Assembly: GCA_900100475.1 (NCBI GenBank)
Contig: FMTU01000003.1
Location: 1 to 64,000, forward strand
Direction: 5' to 3'
DNA: 64,000 bases
DNA from: Sphingobium faniae
GTDB taxonomy: Bacteria; Pseudomonadota; Alphaproteobacteria; Sphingomonadales; Sphingomonadaceae
Numbering within the stretch: position 1 is the stretch's first letter; every line of letters begins with the position of its first letter. Position numbers and translations under genes: made by a program. This document shows, in pieces, positions 18,351-28,489 of the stretch. The notes below the pieces were generated by a model, which had not been told where the DNA came from, searched no databases, and saw only the letters and a list, made by a program, of their open reading frames with translations.

Positions 18351-18668
18351 TCAGCCGAAAAGGCCCTTGGCGATGCTGCCCAGTTCATTCAGCGGATTAC
18401 CGTCACCGTCCCGGTCGAACATGCCGCCCAGCTTGCCGAGAATGGCCTCCGGCCCGCCGAAATGGCCGAGCAGTTCCTGAAGCTTGTCCGCTGACACACC
18501 ATGCTCCGCCGCCGTTTCCGCGAGCGCGGCCACGCTGGTTTCGCCGCCGCCGATCTTGCCGCTGATCTCGGCCATCAGGGCCTGCATCTGTTCGGGCGAC
18601 ACGCCGATTTTCGCCGCGACGGCCTCCAGCCCGCCGATATTGCCCAGAAGATCATCAAACATGCCCAT
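18351..18668 (-). CDS. Small hypothetical protein with helical repeats and an Asp-rich loop
   Basis: 105 residues starting MGMFDDLLGNIGG at an ATG preceded by GAGGAG. No signal peptide or membrane segment. The sequence is mostly amphipathic helix (LEAVAAKIGVSPEQMQALMA; VAALAETAAEHGVSADKLQE) and ends in FDRDGDGNPLNELGSIAKGLFG, an Asp-rich loop like those of single EF-hand or thrombospondin-type calcium sites. This arrangement is seen in small sphingomonad proteins related to DUF937. Function unknown. It sits between fpr and pckA, in the same direction, behind a bidirectional terminator. Confidence 0.75.
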   Translation of the reverse strand: MGMFDDLLGNIGGLEAVAAKIGVSPEQMQALMAEISGKIGGGETSVAALAETAAEHGVSADKLQELLGHFGGPEAILGKLGGMFDRDGDGNPLNELGSIAKGLFG

Positions 18669-18729
18669 GCGGCGACTCCTCGATTGGATTGCCATCCAGA
18701 TTAGCAGTTGTGCGTTGCCACAGAAAGCA

Positions 18730-18767
18730 AAAGAGCCGGGACAGGCGTTCCCCTGCCCCGGCTCTTT
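18730..18767. terminator. Terminator downstream of pckA
   Basis: AAAGAGCCGGG and CCCGGCTCTTT form an 11-bp outer stem with further pairing inside (ACAGG with CCTG). On the minus strand it follows the pckA stop by about 20 bp, and its symmetry lets it work in both directions. Confidence 0.8.
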
Positions 18768-18788
18768 CGAAAATCCGGCGCGGTTGCG

Positions 18789-20387
18789 TCAGACGGCGAC
18801 GGTCAACGCCGCGCTGCGCACGGAAGCGTCCACATGATCCTCGAACTGGGCGAAGTTGTCGACGAACTGCTTGACCAGCCTGCCCGCCGTTTCGTCATAG
18901 GCCGCCTTGTCGTCCCAGGTCGCGCGCGGATCGAGGATGGCCGTTTCCACGCCGGGCACCGCGACGGGCGCTTCGAAGCCGAAATTCGGATCGGTGCGGA
19001 ATTCGGCATCGTTGAGGCTGCCGTCGAGTGCGGCGTTCAGCAGCGCGCGCGTGACCTTGATCGGCATCCGCTTGCCGACGCCATATTTGCCGCCGGTCCA
19101 GCCGGTATTGACCAGCCAGCAGGTGACGCCGCCCTTGTTGATCCGCTCTTTCAGGAGATTGCCATAGACCGACGGATGGCGCGGCATGAAGGGCGCGCCG
19201 AAGCAGGTGGAGAAGGTCGCGCTCGGTTCCGTCACGCCGATTTCCGTGCCCGCGACGCGCGCGGTATAGCCGGAAAGGAAGTGATACATCGCCTGATCCG
19301 GGGTCAGCCGCGCAATCGGCGGCAGCACGCCATAGGCGTCGGCGGTCAGGAAGATGATGTTCTTGGGCACCGGCCCCAGATTGTCCTTTGACGCATTGGG
19401 AATGAAGTCGATGGGATAGGAACCGCGGCTGTTTTCCGCGAGGCTGTTGTCATCAAGGTCGATCACGCGAGTTTCCTCGTCGATCACGACATTTTCCAGC
19501 ACCGTGCCGAAACGCCTGGTGGTGGCGTAGATTTCCGGTTCGGCCTCAGCCGACAGGTTGATCATCTTGGCATAGCAACCACCTTCGAAATTGAAGACCG
19601 CGGTGTCCGACCAGCCATGCTCGTCGTCGCCGATCAAGGTGCGGCTGGCGTCGGCGGACAAGGTGGTCTTGCCCGTGCCCGACAGGCCGAAGAAGACGGC
19701 GGTGTCGCCATCAGCGCCGATATTGGCGGAACAGTGCATCGGCATCACGCCCTTCACGGGCAGCAGATAGTTGAGGATGCCGAAGACCGATTTCTTCATC
19801 TCGCCCGCATAAGCGGTGCCGCCGATCAGGATCAGCTTTTCGGTGAAGTTGACCGCGATCACGGTTTCGCTGCGGCTGCCATGACGGGCCGGATCGGCGC
19901 GGAAGCTTGGCAGGTCGATGATGGTATATTCCGGCTCGAACCCGGCCAGTTCCTGCGCCGTCGGGCGGACCAGCAGCGTGCGGATGAACAGGTTGTGCCA
20001 GGCGCGTTCGTTGATGACGCGGACGTTGACGCGATGTTCAGGCTGCGAACCGCCATGGAGGTCGGCGACGTAGAGCGTGTCCTTTTCGCCCAGCGCCTTG
20101 AAGAAATCGGCCTTCAGCGCGGCGAAATGTTCCGGCGTCATGGGAACGTTGGTCTTGCCCCACCAGACGGTGTTTTCGGTTTCCGCGTCCTTGACGATGA
20201 ACTTGTCGTTCGCGCTGCGGCCGGTGTGCTTGCCGGTCTTGACGACAAGCGGGCCGTCCTTCGACAGGACGCCCTCGCCATTGCGGATGGCGGCTTCCAC
20301 CAGCGGCGCCGTGCCGAGGTTCCAGAACTGTGTCGCGTTGGTTGAGATACCCTGTTTGTCGAGGGTGATAGCGGATTTGGCCTGCAC
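18789..20387 (-). CDS. pckA: Phosphoenolpyruvate carboxykinase (ATP)
   Basis: 532 residues, the size of ATP-type PEPCKs. The kinase-1a P-loop [13 protein letters not shown], the preceding [12 protein letters not shown] region and the EGGCYAKMI metal/OAA motif are present. The enzyme converts oxaloacetate to PEP, the first step of gluconeogenesis. In many alphaproteobacteria pckA lies divergent from chvI, exactly as here with a 285-bp gap. ChvI-type control of central carbon metabolism is a reasonable inference, but I could not identify a binding site in the gap. Confidence 0.97.
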   Translation of the reverse strand: MQAKSAITLDKQGISTNATQFWNLGTAPLVEAAIRNGEGVLSKDGPLVVKTGKHTGRSANDKFIVKDAETENTVWWGKTNVPMTPEHFAALKADFFKALGEKDTLYVADLHGGSQPEHRVNVRVINERAWHNLFIRTLLVRPTAQELAGFEPEYTIIDLPSFRADPARHGSRSETVIAVNFTEKLILIGGTAYAGEMKKSVFGILNYLLPVKGVMPMHCSANIGADGDTAVFFGLSGTGKTTLSADASRTLIGDDEHGWSDTAVFNFEGGCYAKMINLSAEAEPEIYATTRRFGTVLENVVIDEETRVIDLDDNSLAENSRGSYPIDFIPNASKDNLGPVPKNIIFLTADAYGVLPPIARLTPDQAMYHFLSGYTARVAGTEIGVTEPSATFSTCFGAPFMPRHPSVYGNLLKERINKGGVTCWLVNTGWTGGKYGVGKRMPIKVTRALLNAALDGSLNDAEFRTDPNFGFEAPVAVPGVETAILDPRATWDDKAAYDETAGRLVKQFVDNFAQFEDHVDASVRSAALTVAV

Positions 20388-20672
20388 GCCTTTGCTCCTG
20401 ATATATAGTCATGCCGCCGTCATCATGTGGAGGCGACCGATCCTCTCCTCTCGGGCGCGCCGGTTTGTGACCGGCGAACGTCCCTCGCGGGTGAACGGAA
20501 TCGGCATTAGGCGGTCGGACAGGAGCCGTCAAACCCTCGAAAGGTTGAGTTTGTCGCGAAAATGGACGGTCATATCGCATCATGAAGCAAGGTCCGGACA
20601 TCCTTGCAGGCAGGCCGGGCATCGTTTAAGCGATTGTGCCCGCTCCCCTTTGCGCCATGTCCGGGATGATGC

Positions 20673-21377
20673 ATGACCGCCACCGTCGCCCTTGTGGATG
20701 ATGACAGGAATATCCTGACCTCCGTGTCGATCGCGCTGCAGGCCGAGGGCTTCATCACGCGCGTCTATGCCGACCCGGACGCGGCGCTCAAGGCCCTGCT
20801 CGACAATCCGGCGGACCTGGCGGTGTTCGATATCAAGATGCCGCGCATGGACGGCATCGAATTGCTGCGGCGGCTGCGCGAAAAGAGCCAGATGCCGGTC
20901 ATCTTCCTCACATCCAAGGCGGATGAGCTGGACGAAGCGCTGGGCCTGGCCATGGGGGCGGACGATTATATCGCCAAGCCTTTCTCGCAACGGCTGCTGA
21001 TCGCGCGCATCCGCGCCATATTGCGCCGCGCCGAAGTCAGCCGCACGCCTCCCGCTCCCGACGATCCGGCGGTGGAGCCGATCGTGCGCGGGCGGCTGGA
21101 GATGGATCCGGCCCGGCATCGGGTGAAGTGGGACGGCAAGGACGTGACGCTGACCGTCACCGAATTCCTGATCCTCGAAACGCTGGCCCAGCGGCCCGGC
21201 GTGGTCAAGAATCGCAATCAATTGATGGACGCGGCCTATCAGGACGATGTCTATGTCGATGACCGCACCATCGACAGCCACATCAAGCGGCTGCGGCGCA
21301 AATTCCGGGAGGCAGACCCCGATTTCAACGCAATCGACACACTTTATGGCGCCGGATATCGATTCTCGGAAGAATGA
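20673..21377 (+). CDS. chvI: Response regulator ChvI (OmpR family)
   Basis: 234 residues. The receiver domain has the acidic pair near residue 10 (LVDDDRN), phosphoacceptor Asp in [10 protein letters not shown] (about residue 53), Thr/Ser in FLTSKADE and Lys in DYIAKPF. The C-terminal winged helix ends with [13 protein letters not shown] and YGAGYRF. It pairs with ChvG, whose gene overlaps its 3' end by 32 bp. The system is known in alphaproteobacteria for sensing acid or envelope stress and controlling cell surface and metabolic genes. Divergent from pckA. Confidence 0.92.
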   Translation: MTATVALVDDDRNILTSVSIALQAEGFITRVYADPDAALKALLDNPADLAVFDIKMPRMDGIELLRRLREKSQMPVIFLTSKADELDEALGLAMGADDYIAKPFSQRLLIARIRAILRRAEVSRTPPAPDDPAVEPIVRGRLEMDPARHRVKWDGKDVTLTVTEFLILETLAQRPGVVKNRNQLMDAAYQDDVYVDDRTIDSHIKRLRRKFREADPDFNAIDTLYGAGYRFSEE

Positions 21378-22938
21378 CGCCCCGCTGACCGTGCGCTGGT
21401 CGGGCCGCATCAGCCTGACGCTGCGTATCCTGGCGGTGAACGTCTTCGCGCTGGCGCTGCTGGCGGGCGGGTTCTTCTATCTCGACAGCTATCGCACGCG
21501 GATCGTCGACGATCGGCTGGAACAATCCGCGCGCGAACTCAAGCTGCTGGCCATCGGCCTGGAAAACGCGCCGCCCGAACTGCATGACAAGCTGGTCGCG
21601 GCCTATGCGCGGCAGACCGACGACCGGGTGCGGCGCTATGCGCCGGACGGGCGGCTGATCGCCGACAGTTTCATGCTGGACGCGCCGCGCTACCGCCTGC
21701 GCCTGCCTTCCGAAGAGGAATTGAAGCGGCATATCGCGCGTTTCCTCGACAAGATGATGGACCGCATCGTGTTCGCGGACCGCCCGCCCAATTTCGAGGA
21801 GCCGGCGGTCGACCGGGCGCAGGCATGGCCTGAAATCATGCTGGCGGACCAGACCGGCAAGCCGCAGACGGCCAATCGCTACGCCCCCGACCGGACATTC
21901 ATGATCTCCGCCGCCGTGAAGATGAAGGACGGCACCAGCCTGCTGTCCACGGAGAACGCCCGCGACATCACCCGCATCGTCCGGGCCGAGCGGCTTCGTC
22001 TGGGCATCGTGCTTGCCGCTGCCGTGCTCGCCTCGGTGCTGCTGTCGCTATTCCTGGCGCGCACCATCGTGCAGCCGATCCAGAGCCTCGCCCGCGCCGC
22101 CGTGCGCGTCAGGCTGGGCCGCGCGCGCGAGGTGATGGTGCCGCGCCTCCCCGAACGGCGGGACGAGATCGGGATGCTCGCCCGCGCCCTGTCCGACATG
22201 AGCCATGCGCTGCGCCAGCGGATCGACGCCACCGACGCCTTCGCCGCCGATGTGAGCCATGAACTGAAAAACCCCATCGCCTCCCTGCGGTCCGCACTGG
22301 ATGCGCTGGACCGGGTGGAGCAGCCGGACCTGCGCGCGCAACTCATGGACATATGCAAGGAGGATGTGCGGCGGCTGGACCGGCTGGTGACGGACATCGC
22401 CGAAGCGTCACGCATCGACGCACAGCTTTCGCGCACCCGCTTCGAACCGATCGACCTTGGCCTCCTCATCGAAAAGATGGTGATCGCCCGCGAAGCGCGC
22501 GGCGTGCCGAGGGGCGTCCGCCTCGCCTTCGCCCGTCCGCGCAAGGATGTGGCGGTGGTGCTGGGCGAGGAGCAGCGGCTGATCCGCGTGCTCGACAATC
22601 TGATCGACAACGCCGTGTCCTTCTCGCCCGATGGCGCGCTGGTGCAGATCATCGCCACGGTGGCCGACAATGAAGTGCTGGTGAGCGTCGAGGATGAAGG
22701 CCCCGGCGTCCCGGAAGCCGAGCGCGAACATGTGTTCCGCCGCTTCCACAGCGTCCGCCCCGAAAGCGAGGCGTTCGGGAAACATTCCGGTCTTGGCCTC
22801 GCCATCGCGCGATCCATCGTCGAAGGGCATCAGGGCAAGGTCAGCATCGCCGACCGCGAGGATGCGCAAACCGGCGCCCGCTTCATCGTGCGCCTGCCCA
22901 TGGCGGTGGAACGCGACCCTGGCCTGCTGTCCGAATAA
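21346..22938 (+). CDS. chvG: Sensor histidine kinase ChvG
   Basis: 530 residues from ATG at 21346. TM1 is about 24-46 and TM2 about 219-240, flanking a ~170-residue periplasmic sensor region. A HAMP segment follows ([15 protein letters not shown]), then the H-box [16 protein letters not shown] with His305 and the ATPase motifs [10 protein letters not shown] (N), DEGPGVP (G1) and [10 protein letters not shown] (G2). The start lies inside the end of chvI, so translation is probably coupled. It phosphorylates ChvI. In other alphaproteobacteria a periplasmic repressor ExoR controls it; none is seen here. Confidence 0.92.
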   Translation: MAPDIDSRKNDAPLTVRWSGRISLTLRILAVNVFALALLAGGFFYLDSYRTRIVDDRLEQSARELKLLAIGLENAPPELHDKLVAAYARQTDDRVRRYAPDGRLIADSFMLDAPRYRLRLPSEEELKRHIARFLDKMMDRIVFADRPPNFEEPAVDRAQAWPEIMLADQTGKPQTANRYAPDRTFMISAAVKMKDGTSLLSTENARDITRIVRAERLRLGIVLAAAVLASVLLSLFLARTIVQPIQSLARAAVRVRLGRAREVMVPRLPERRDEIGMLARALSDMSHALRQRIDATDAFAADVSHELKNPIASLRSALDALDRVEQPDLRAQLMDICKEDVRRLDRLVTDIAEASRIDAQLSRTRFEPIDLGLLIEKMVIAREARGVPRGVRLAFARPRKDVAVVLGEEQRLIRVLDNLIDNAVSFSPDGALVQIIATVADNEVLVSVEDEGPGVPEAEREHVFRRFHSVRPESEAFGKHSGLGLAIARSIVEGHQGKVSIADREDAQTGARFIVRLPMAVERDPGLLSE

Positions 22939-23027
22939 CGACCTGTCCCCGGCCGGGACAATATTTCCCCGTCCTGCACTTTCCGCCATATCTTCCCTGC
23001 GCGACTGGGGCTAGAAGAGGGCGGATC

Positions 23028-23459
23028 ATGACGGGCGCGGCTTCTCAGACACTTCATGCGACAAGCGTCGCCATCGGCGGGCGCGTCGTGCTGCTCCAGG
23101 GACCGAGCGGCGCGGGGAAATCCGATCTGGCGCTGCGCCTCATCGACCGGGGGGCCGTGTTGGTGAGCGACGATTATACCATCCTGACGGCGGACGGCGG
23201 ACGGCTGGTCGCCACCGCGCCTGCCGCCATCGCGGGCAAGATGGAGGTGCGGGGCATCGGCCTTGTCGACGTGCCGCATCGGGACGGCGCGCCGGTCGCG
23301 CTGATCGCGCATCTGGACGGCGTGACGGAACGGCTTCCGACCCAGGAGGAAAGCCGCCGGTTCGCGGGGATCGACATTCCGCTGGTGCATATCGCGGCGC
23401 TGGAAGCATCGGCGCCGATCAAGGTCGAACTGGCGCTCAAAGCGATGGGCCGGGCATGA
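23028..23459 (+). CDS. hprK: HPr kinase/phosphorylase, short alphaproteobacterial form
   Basis: 143 residues, only the catalytic C-terminal domain of the longer Gram-positive enzyme. The P-loop GPSGAGKS (25-32), LVSDDYT with a catalytic Asp, and IAGKMEVRGIGLVDVP are present. It phosphorylates a Ser of HPr, and the HPr encoded four genes on has the matching Ser (Ser48). The gene overlaps rapZ by 4 bp. Context is the regulatory PTS set chvI-chvG-hprK-rapZ-EIIA-ptsH. Confidence 0.93.
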   Translation: MTGAASQTLHATSVAIGGRVVLLQGPSGAGKSDLALRLIDRGAVLVSDDYTILTADGGRLVATAPAAIAGKMEVRGIGLVDVPHRDGAPVALIAHLDGVTERLPTQEESRRFAGIDIPLVHIAALEASAPIKVELALKAMGRA

Positions 23460-24397
23460 CGACGACGCTTATGCCCAAAACGATATTGCTGGTGTCGGGG
23501 CTGTCCGGCGCGGGCAAGACGACCGCGCTCAAGACGCTGGAGGACATGGGATGGGAAGTGGTGGACAATCTGCCGCTGGTCCTGCTCGACCGGCTGCTCG
23601 ACACGCCGCTGGCCGCCGGGCACAGCGAAGGGGACGAACGCCCGCTCGCCATCGGCATCGACGCGCGCACGCGGGGTTTCGACGCCAATGCCATCGTCCG
23701 TCGGATCAAGGCGCTGCGCGAAAAACATGGCCATGATGTCGAAACGCTGTTCCTCGACTGTTCGGGCAGCGAACTGGAACGCCGCTTCGACGAGACGCGG
23801 CGGCGGCACCCCCTGGCGCTGGATCGACCAGCCGTCGACGGCATCGCGCGCGAACGGGAACTGACGGCGCCGCTACGCCGCTGGGCCACGCAGATCATCG
23901 ACACGACAAGCTTCAGCAGCAATGCGCTGCAACAGGAAATCCGCAGCCGCTATGCGCGCGAGCGGCTGTCCGATCCGGTGCTGACGATCCTGTCCTTCGG
24001 CTTTTCACGCGGCGTGCCCCGCAATGCCGACCTGATGTTCGACATGCGCTATCTGCGCAATCCCTATTGGGACGATGCGTTGCGGTCCAGGACCGGGCAA
24101 GACCCCGACGTCGCCGCCTATATCACGCAGGATCCGGCCTATGAGGACAGCGTCGGGCGGATCGAGCAATTGCTCGCGATCCTGCTGCCGCGCTATGCGG
24201 AAAGCGGCAAAAGCTATATCACCGTCGCCTTCGGCTGCACCGGCGGACGACACAGATCTGTGCATGTGGCTGAGCGGGTCGCCAGATACTTGCAAGACGC
24301 GGGCTTTTCGCCCACGGTCAGCCACAGAAATATGGAATCAGCGCCACAGGACGCCCTGGAGAAGCGCAGACCGGGAGGCCCGAAAGCACGATCATGA
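23456..24397 (+). CDS. rapZ: RNase adapter protein RapZ / nucleotide-binding protein
   Basis: 313 residues starting MTTTLMPKTILLVSGLSGAGKTT, with P-loop GLSGAGKT at 15-22. An internal ATG at 23471 is possible. The C-terminal domain contains SFGFSRGVPRNADLMFDMRYLRNP, cut here at its conserved core FGFSRGVP, and ends with VAFGCTGGRHRSVHVAE. In E. coli RapZ binds small RNAs and controls glucosamine-6-phosphate synthase; in alphaproteobacteria the gene sits with PTS regulators but its target is less clear. Overlaps hprK by 4 bp and is followed closely by the EIIA gene. Confidence 0.93.
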   Translation: MTTTLMPKTILLVSGLSGAGKTTALKTLEDMGWEVVDNLPLVLLDRLLDTPLAAGHSEGDERPLAIGIDARTRGFDANAIVRRIKALREKHGHDVETLFLDCSGSELERRFDETRRRHPLALDRPAVDGIARERELTAPLRRWATQIIDTTSFSSNALQQEIRSRYARERLSDPVLTILSFGFSRGVPRNADLMFDMRYLRNPYWDDALRSRTGQDPDVAAYITQDPAYEDSVGRIEQLLAILLPRYAESGKSYITVAFGCTGGRHRSVHVAERVARYLQDAGFSPTVSHRNMESAPQDALEKRRPGGPKARS

Positions 24398-24419
24398 CAC
24401 AGGTGGGCCGCTAGAGCAG

Positions 24420-24824
24420 ATGATTGGACTCGTACTTGTCACCCATGGCGCGCTGGCGACGGAATTCGTCGTGGCGATGGAGCATGTCGTCGGGCCGCAG
24501 CAACAGATCGAGACGATCTGCATCGGACCGGAGGACGACATGGAATTGCGCCGCGCGGACATCACCGCCGCGGTCCGGCGTGTGAACGACGGTTCGGGCG
24601 TGATCCTGCTGACCGACCTGTTCGGCGGCACACCGTCGAACCTTGCCATATCGCTGCTGCGCGCGGGCGAGATCGAGGTGATCGCCGGCATCAATCTGCC
24701 CATGCTCATCCGTCTGGAAAGCGCGCGCAAGGTGATGGACGTCAAGTCCGCCGTGGCCGCCGCGCGGGAAGCGGGCCAGAAATATATCAGCGTAGCGTCG
24801 GAACTATTGGGTAGCACTACATGA
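24420..24824 (+). CDS. PTS EIIA component, mannose family
   Basis: 134 residues starting MIGLVLVTHGALATEF, with active-site His9 in THG as in EIIA-Man. Conserved LLTDLFGGTPSNLA and INLPMLIRL follow. It accepts phosphate from HPr. No EIIB or EIIC sugar permease is nearby, so it most likely signals the phosphorylation state to regulators instead of moving sugar. It overlaps ptsH by 4 bp, with rapZ 22 bp upstream. Confidence 0.93.
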   Translation: MIGLVLVTHGALATEFVVAMEHVVGPQQQIETICIGPEDDMELRRADITAAVRRVNDGSGVILLTDLFGGTPSNLAISLLRAGEIEVIAGINLPMLIRLESARKVMDVKSAVAAAREAGQKYISVASELLGSTT

Positions 24825-25093
24825 ACGAAATCAGCCAGGAAGTCCGGATCAGCAACAAGCGTGGCCTCCATGCCCGCGCAAGCGCAAAGTTCGTTACCCT
24901 GGCTAGCGGCCTTCCTGCCCAGATCACCGTCAGGAAGGACGGCAATGAAGTCACCGGCACGTCGATCATGGGCCTGATGATGCTGGGCGCGGCCATGGGC
25001 GATTCGATCACCATCAGCGCCGCCGGACCCGAAGCGCAGGATTCGCTGATCCGGCTCGTGACGCTGGTGGAAGACAAGTTCGGGGAAGATTAA
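24821..25093 (+). CDS. ptsH: Phosphocarrier protein HPr
   Basis: 90 residues. His17 in GLHARASAKF is the phosphotransfer site. Ser48 in GTSIMGLMMLGA is at the position phosphorylated by HPr kinase, fitting the hprK gene upstream. It accepts phosphate from enzyme I (not in this window) and passes it to the EIIA encoded just before. Together they form a regulatory PTS without transport components. Confidence 0.95.
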   Translation: MNEISQEVRISNKRGLHARASAKFVTLASGLPAQITVRKDGNEVTGTSIMGLMMLGAAMGDSITISAAGPEAQDSLIRLVTLVEDKFGED

Positions 25094-25164
25094 AGGCCCC
25101 CTACCCTTTTCCGGCCCACGCCTTTAGAGAAGCCGCTTCATCGCTTTTGAGGAATCGACACGGC

Positions 25165-25962
25165 GTGGCACGCGAGATCACCGGATTTTCCAACCCTCTG
25201 GTCAAGCGTGTCCGGTCCCTGCGCGAAAAGAAGTTCCGCAAGGCCGAAGGACTGTTCCTCGCCGAAGGCCTGCGCATCCTGACCGAAGCGCGGGAGGAAG
25301 GCGTGCTCCCTGAAATGCTGTTCCATGCCGGATCGACGCATCCGCTGGCCGCGGACCTGATCGCGGCGATGGAGGCGGCGGGCGGCGACGTCATCGAAAC
25401 CACGCCCGACATTCTCGCCAAGATTTCCGGCAAGGACAATCCGCAAGCGGTGGTCGGGGTCTATCGCGACCGGCTAACGCCGCTGCCGAAACTCGATCGG
25501 GGAAAGGCCGACATCTGGATCGTCGCGCAGTCGCTGCGCGATCCGGGCAATCTGGGCACCATATTGCGGACGGGCGATGCGGTGGGCGCGGGCGGCCTCA
25601 TCCTGATCGACGATTGCGTCGATCCCTTTTCCGTCGAATCGGTGCGGGCCAGCATGGGCGCGCTTTTCACCCAATCAATCACGCAGGCGCGCTGGGGCGA
25701 GTTCATGACATGGCTGCGCTCTGGCCCCGGCGAACTGATCGGCACCAGCCTCAAGGCCACGGAGGATTATCAGCAGCCGCGCTATCAAAGCCCGTCCTTC
25801 CTGCTTGTCGGCAATGAGGCGCAGGGCCTTCCACAAGCCTATGAGGCGGAGTGCGACCTGCTGGTGAAGATGCCGATGCGGGGCAAGGCGGACAGCCTGA
25901 ATGCCGCCGTCGCCTGCGCGGTGATGGCCTATGAATTACTGAATCAGCAGCGGAAAAGATAA
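25165..25962 (+). CDS. TrmH/SpoU-family RNA 2'-O-methyltransferase
   Basis: 265 residues from GTG at 25165 (MAREITGFSNPLVKRVRSLR), with GAGGA upstream; a TTG 18 bp earlier is possible. The N-terminal part (RKAEGLFLAEGLRILTEA) is the SpoU substrate-binding domain. The C-terminal SPOUT domain carries NLGTILRTGDAVGAGG, LLVGNEAQGLP and KADSLNAAVACAVMAYE, the three SPOUT knot motifs. It probably methylates a ribose in rRNA or tRNA using SAM. The exact target (for example 23S G2251 as for RlmB) cannot be told from sequence alone. Confidence 0.88.
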   Translation: MAREITGFSNPLVKRVRSLREKKFRKAEGLFLAEGLRILTEAREEGVLPEMLFHAGSTHPLAADLIAAMEAAGGDVIETTPDILAKISGKDNPQAVVGVYRDRLTPLPKLDRGKADIWIVAQSLRDPGNLGTILRTGDAVGAGGLILIDDCVDPFSVESVRASMGALFTQSITQARWGEFMTWLRSGPGELIGTSLKATEDYQQPRYQSPSFLLVGNEAQGLPQAYEAECDLLVKMPMRGKADSLNAAVACAVMAYELLNQQRKR

Positions 25963-25976
25963 GCGGGAGCGCGGCA

Positions 25977-27254
25977 ATGGACAATGGAAGCGGCATAGGC
26001 GCGATATGGCGTCAGCGGCGCGTGCTGGGCGCCAGCCTGATCGGCACGGCGGTCGAATTTTACGATTTCTATATCTATGCCACGGCCGCCAGCCTGATCT
26101 TTCCGGCGCTCTTCTTCCCCGCCTCCTCGCCCACGGCGCAGTTGATGGCGTCCTATGGCAGCCTGGCGCTGGCCTTTTTCGCACGGCCGTTGGGCGCGGC
26201 TATCTTCGGCCATTATGGCGACCGCATCGGGCGCAAGGCGACACTGGTCATATCGCTGATGCTGATGGGCGCATCGACGCTCGCCATCGGGTTCCTGCCG
26301 ACATATCAGATGATCGGCTGGTGGGCGCCGCTGATCCTGTGCGTGCTGCGTTTCGGGCAGGGGCTGGGCCTTGGCGGCGAATGGGGCGGCGCGGCGCTGC
26401 TGGCGGTGGAGAACGCCCCGCCCGGATGGCGCGCGCGCTTCGGCATGTTCCCGCAGCTTGGCGCGCCGGTCGGATTCATCGCCGCCAACGGGCTGTTCCT
26501 GCTGCTGGGCCTGTGGCTTTCCGACGAGGATTTCTTCGAATGGGGATGGCGTCTGCCGTTCCTGGGGAGCGCGGTGCTGGTGCTGCTGGGCCTGTGGGTG
26601 CGGCTCAAAATCACCGAAACGCCGGAATTTTCCGCCGCGCAGGCCGAAGCGCCGCCGCCAGCCGTGCCGCTCGCCACGCTGTTCCAGAACCATCTCGGCT
26701 CGGCGGTCGCGGGCACCTTCGCGGTCGTGGCCTGCTTCGCCATCTATTATATCGCGACCGCCTTCGCGCTGGGTTACGGCACGACCATGCTGAAAATCGA
26801 CCGCGAAATCTTCCTCGCGGTGCAGTTGGGCGCGATCATGTTCATGGCGCTGAGCATCGTCCTTGCCGGATGGTGGGCCGACAAGAGCAGCCCCACCCAC
26901 GTCCTCGTCGTGGGTTGCATCGGCACGATCCTGATGGGGATAGCCTTCGGCCCGGCGATGGCGACGGGGCAATTGCTGCCGATTTTCCTGATCCTCAGCC
27001 TCGCCCTTTTCATGATGGGCTTCGTCTATGGGCCGCTGGGCGCCTATCTGCCTGCGCTGTTCCCCGTGCAATTGCGCTATACAGGCGCCTCCTTCTCCTT
27101 CAACCTGGGCGGCATCATCGGCGGCGCGATGGCGCCCATCGTCGCCACATGGCTGATCGCGGTGCAGGGCGTGGCGCTGGTCGGCCTTTACATGGCGGCG
27201 GCGGCGGCGATCAGCCTGATGGGCCTGTGGTGGACGAGCCGACACGGGCATTGA
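25977..27254 (+). CDS. MFS transporter, metabolite:H+ symporter (MHS) type
   Basis: 425 residues with 12 predicted membrane helices. Family hallmarks are GTAVEFYDFYIYATAA in helix 1, YGDRIGRKATLVISL in the loop after helix 2, and GLGLGGEWGGAALLAVE in helix 4. These match the MHS group (ShiA, ProP, KgtP), which take up organic acids, osmolytes or shikimate with protons. The substrate cannot be told. It starts 14 bp after the RNA methyltransferase gene and may be cotranscribed with it. A very stable terminator follows. Confidence 0.9.
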   Translation: MDNGSGIGAIWRQRRVLGASLIGTAVEFYDFYIYATAASLIFPALFFPASSPTAQLMASYGSLALAFFARPLGAAIFGHYGDRIGRKATLVISLMLMGASTLAIGFLPTYQMIGWWAPLILCVLRFGQGLGLGGEWGGAALLAVENAPPGWRARFGMFPQLGAPVGFIAANGLFLLLGLWLSDEDFFEWGWRLPFLGSAVLVLLGLWVRLKITETPEFSAAQAEAPPPAVPLATLFQNHLGSAVAGTFAVVACFAIYYIATAFALGYGTTMLKIDREIFLAVQLGAIMFMALSIVLAGWWADKSSPTHVLVVGCIGTILMGIAFGPAMATGQLLPIFLILSLALFMMGFVYGPLGAYLPALFPVQLRYTGASFSFNLGGIIGGAMAPIVATWLIAVQGVALVGLYMAAAAAISLMGLWWTSRHGH

Positions 27255-27307
27255 TTCGGCTCAGAGCGAACCGGAACAAAGCCGACCCTTGCAAACATCC
27301 CCAACGA

Positions 27308-27341
27308 AAACAGGCGGCGCTCCGGGGAGCGCCGCCTGTTT
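27308..27341. terminator. Bidirectional terminator between MFS gene and rplS
   Basis: A perfect 15-bp stem (arm AAACAGGCGGCGCTC) with a 4-nt loop CGGG. A-run and T-run flanks let it end both the plus-strand transporter gene and the minus-strand ffh-rplS operon. Confidence 0.9.
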
Positions 27342-27376
27342 CATGTTCACGGCTATTGCGAACCGCGCGTCGGGGA

Positions 27377-27745
27377 TCAATCCTCGGCGCGGACGTCGCG
27401 GCGCTCGGCGATGCGGGCGCGCTTGCCGGTACGGCCGCGCAGATAATAGAGCTTCGCGCGACGCACGACGCCACGGCGAACCACCGTGATCGAATCGATG
27501 TTGGGCGAATAGAGCGGGAACACGCGCTCCACGCCTTCGCCGAACGAAATCTTGCGAACGGTGAAGTTGGAACCCATGCCCTTGTTCGAGCGGGCGATGC
27601 ACACGCCTTCATAATTCTGCACGCGGCTGCGTTCGCCTTCGACGACCTTCACGCCGACGCGCAGCGTGTCGCCCGGACGGAATTCCGGAATATCCCTGGC
27701 GAGAGCGGCGATGTTTTCGGCCTCGATCTGCTGGATCAAGTTCAT
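27377..27745 (-). CDS. rplS: 50S ribosomal protein L19
   Basis: 122 residues, matching L19 throughout: [20 protein letters not shown] at the start, [16 protein letters not shown] and [16 protein letters not shown]19 sits at the 30S-50S interface. It is the last gene of the minus-strand operon ffh-rpsP-rimM-(small membrane protein)-trmD-rplS, a standard proteobacterial order with one extra gene. Confidence 0.97.
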   Translation of the reverse strand: MNLIQQIEAENIAALARDIPEFRPGDTLRVGVKVVEGERSRVQNYEGVCIARSNKGMGSNFTVRKISFGEGVERVFPLYSPNIDSITVVRRGVVRRAKLYYLRGRTGKRARIAERRDVRAED

Positions 27746-27751
27746 TTTGAC

Positions 27752-28489
27752 TCAGTCCTTACTTTCGCGTTGCGCGCCAGAGGGCGGTTGGTCCCGAACG
27801 CCGATATGGCGTTCCCAAAGGTCCGGCCGCCTTAGCCGTGTATCATCCTGCGCCCTTTGTTTCCGCCAGGCGGCGATTTTCGCGTGATCCCCCGATCGCA
27901 ACACTTCAGGGATCGTGCGCCCTTCCCACTCAGCGGGCCGGGTATAGTGCGGATATTCGAGAAGGCCGCTTTCGAAGCTCTCCTCGTCTCCGCTCGAAGC
28001 CGCGCCCATTACACCGGGAAGCAGCCGGACGCAAGCATCGAGCAGCATCAGCGCGCCCATCTCTCCGCCCGACAGGATAATGTCGCCCATCGAAAGCTGT
28101 TCGACCGGACGGCTTTCGAAAATACGCTCGTCGAAACCTTCGAAACGACCGCAGAGAATGGTGGCTCCCGGCCCCGCCGCCAGTTGCCGCACGCGGCCCT
28201 GAGTCACCGGCGCACCGCGCGGCGTCATGGCGATGACGGGCAGGTCGGGGCGATGTTCCAGCGCGTGATCGACCGCCTTTGCCAGAATGTCGACGCGCAG
28301 CACCATGCCCGCGCCGCCGCCCGCTGGCGTGTCGTCCACGGTGCGGTGCCTGTCGGTCGCAAAGTCGCGGATAGGAATCGGATCGCAGGCCCATTTCCCC
28401 TCCGCCAGCGCCCGTCCGGCGAGCGAATGGCCGAGCGGTCCTGGAAACATCTCCGGATAGAGCGTCAATATCTGCGCGGTGAAACTCAT
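27752..28489 (-). CDS. trmD: tRNA (guanine37-N1)-methyltransferase
   Basis: 245 residues. TrmD makes m1G37 next to the anticodon of several tRNAs and prevents +1 frameshifting. The trefoil-knot motifs are visible: [16 protein letters not shown] at the start, [24 protein letters not shown] and [13 protein letters not shown]. It overlaps the preceding small membrane protein gene by 4 bp and precedes rplS by 6 bp. Confidence 0.97.
   Translation of the reverse strand: MSFTAQILTLYPEMFPGPLGHSLAGRALAEGKWACDPIPIRDFATDRHRTVDDTPAGGGAGMVLRVDILAKAVDHALEHRPDLPVIAMTPRGAPVTQGRVRQLAAGPGATILCGRFEGFDERIFESRPVEQLSMGDIILSGGEMGALMLLDACVRLLPGVMGAASSGDEESFESGLLEYPHYTRPAEWEGRTIPEVLRSGDHAKIAAWRKQRAQDDTRLRRPDLWERHIGVRDQPPSGAQRESKD

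Noticed and set aside
20388..20672. A ChvI-binding site or small RNA in the pckA-chvI gap
   Set aside because: I saw only weak imperfect repeats (around TCAAACC and GGTTGA) and no confident motif.
24394..24414. A six-codon frame between rapZ and the EIIA gene
   Set aside because: It overlaps the rapZ stop and has no supporting feature.
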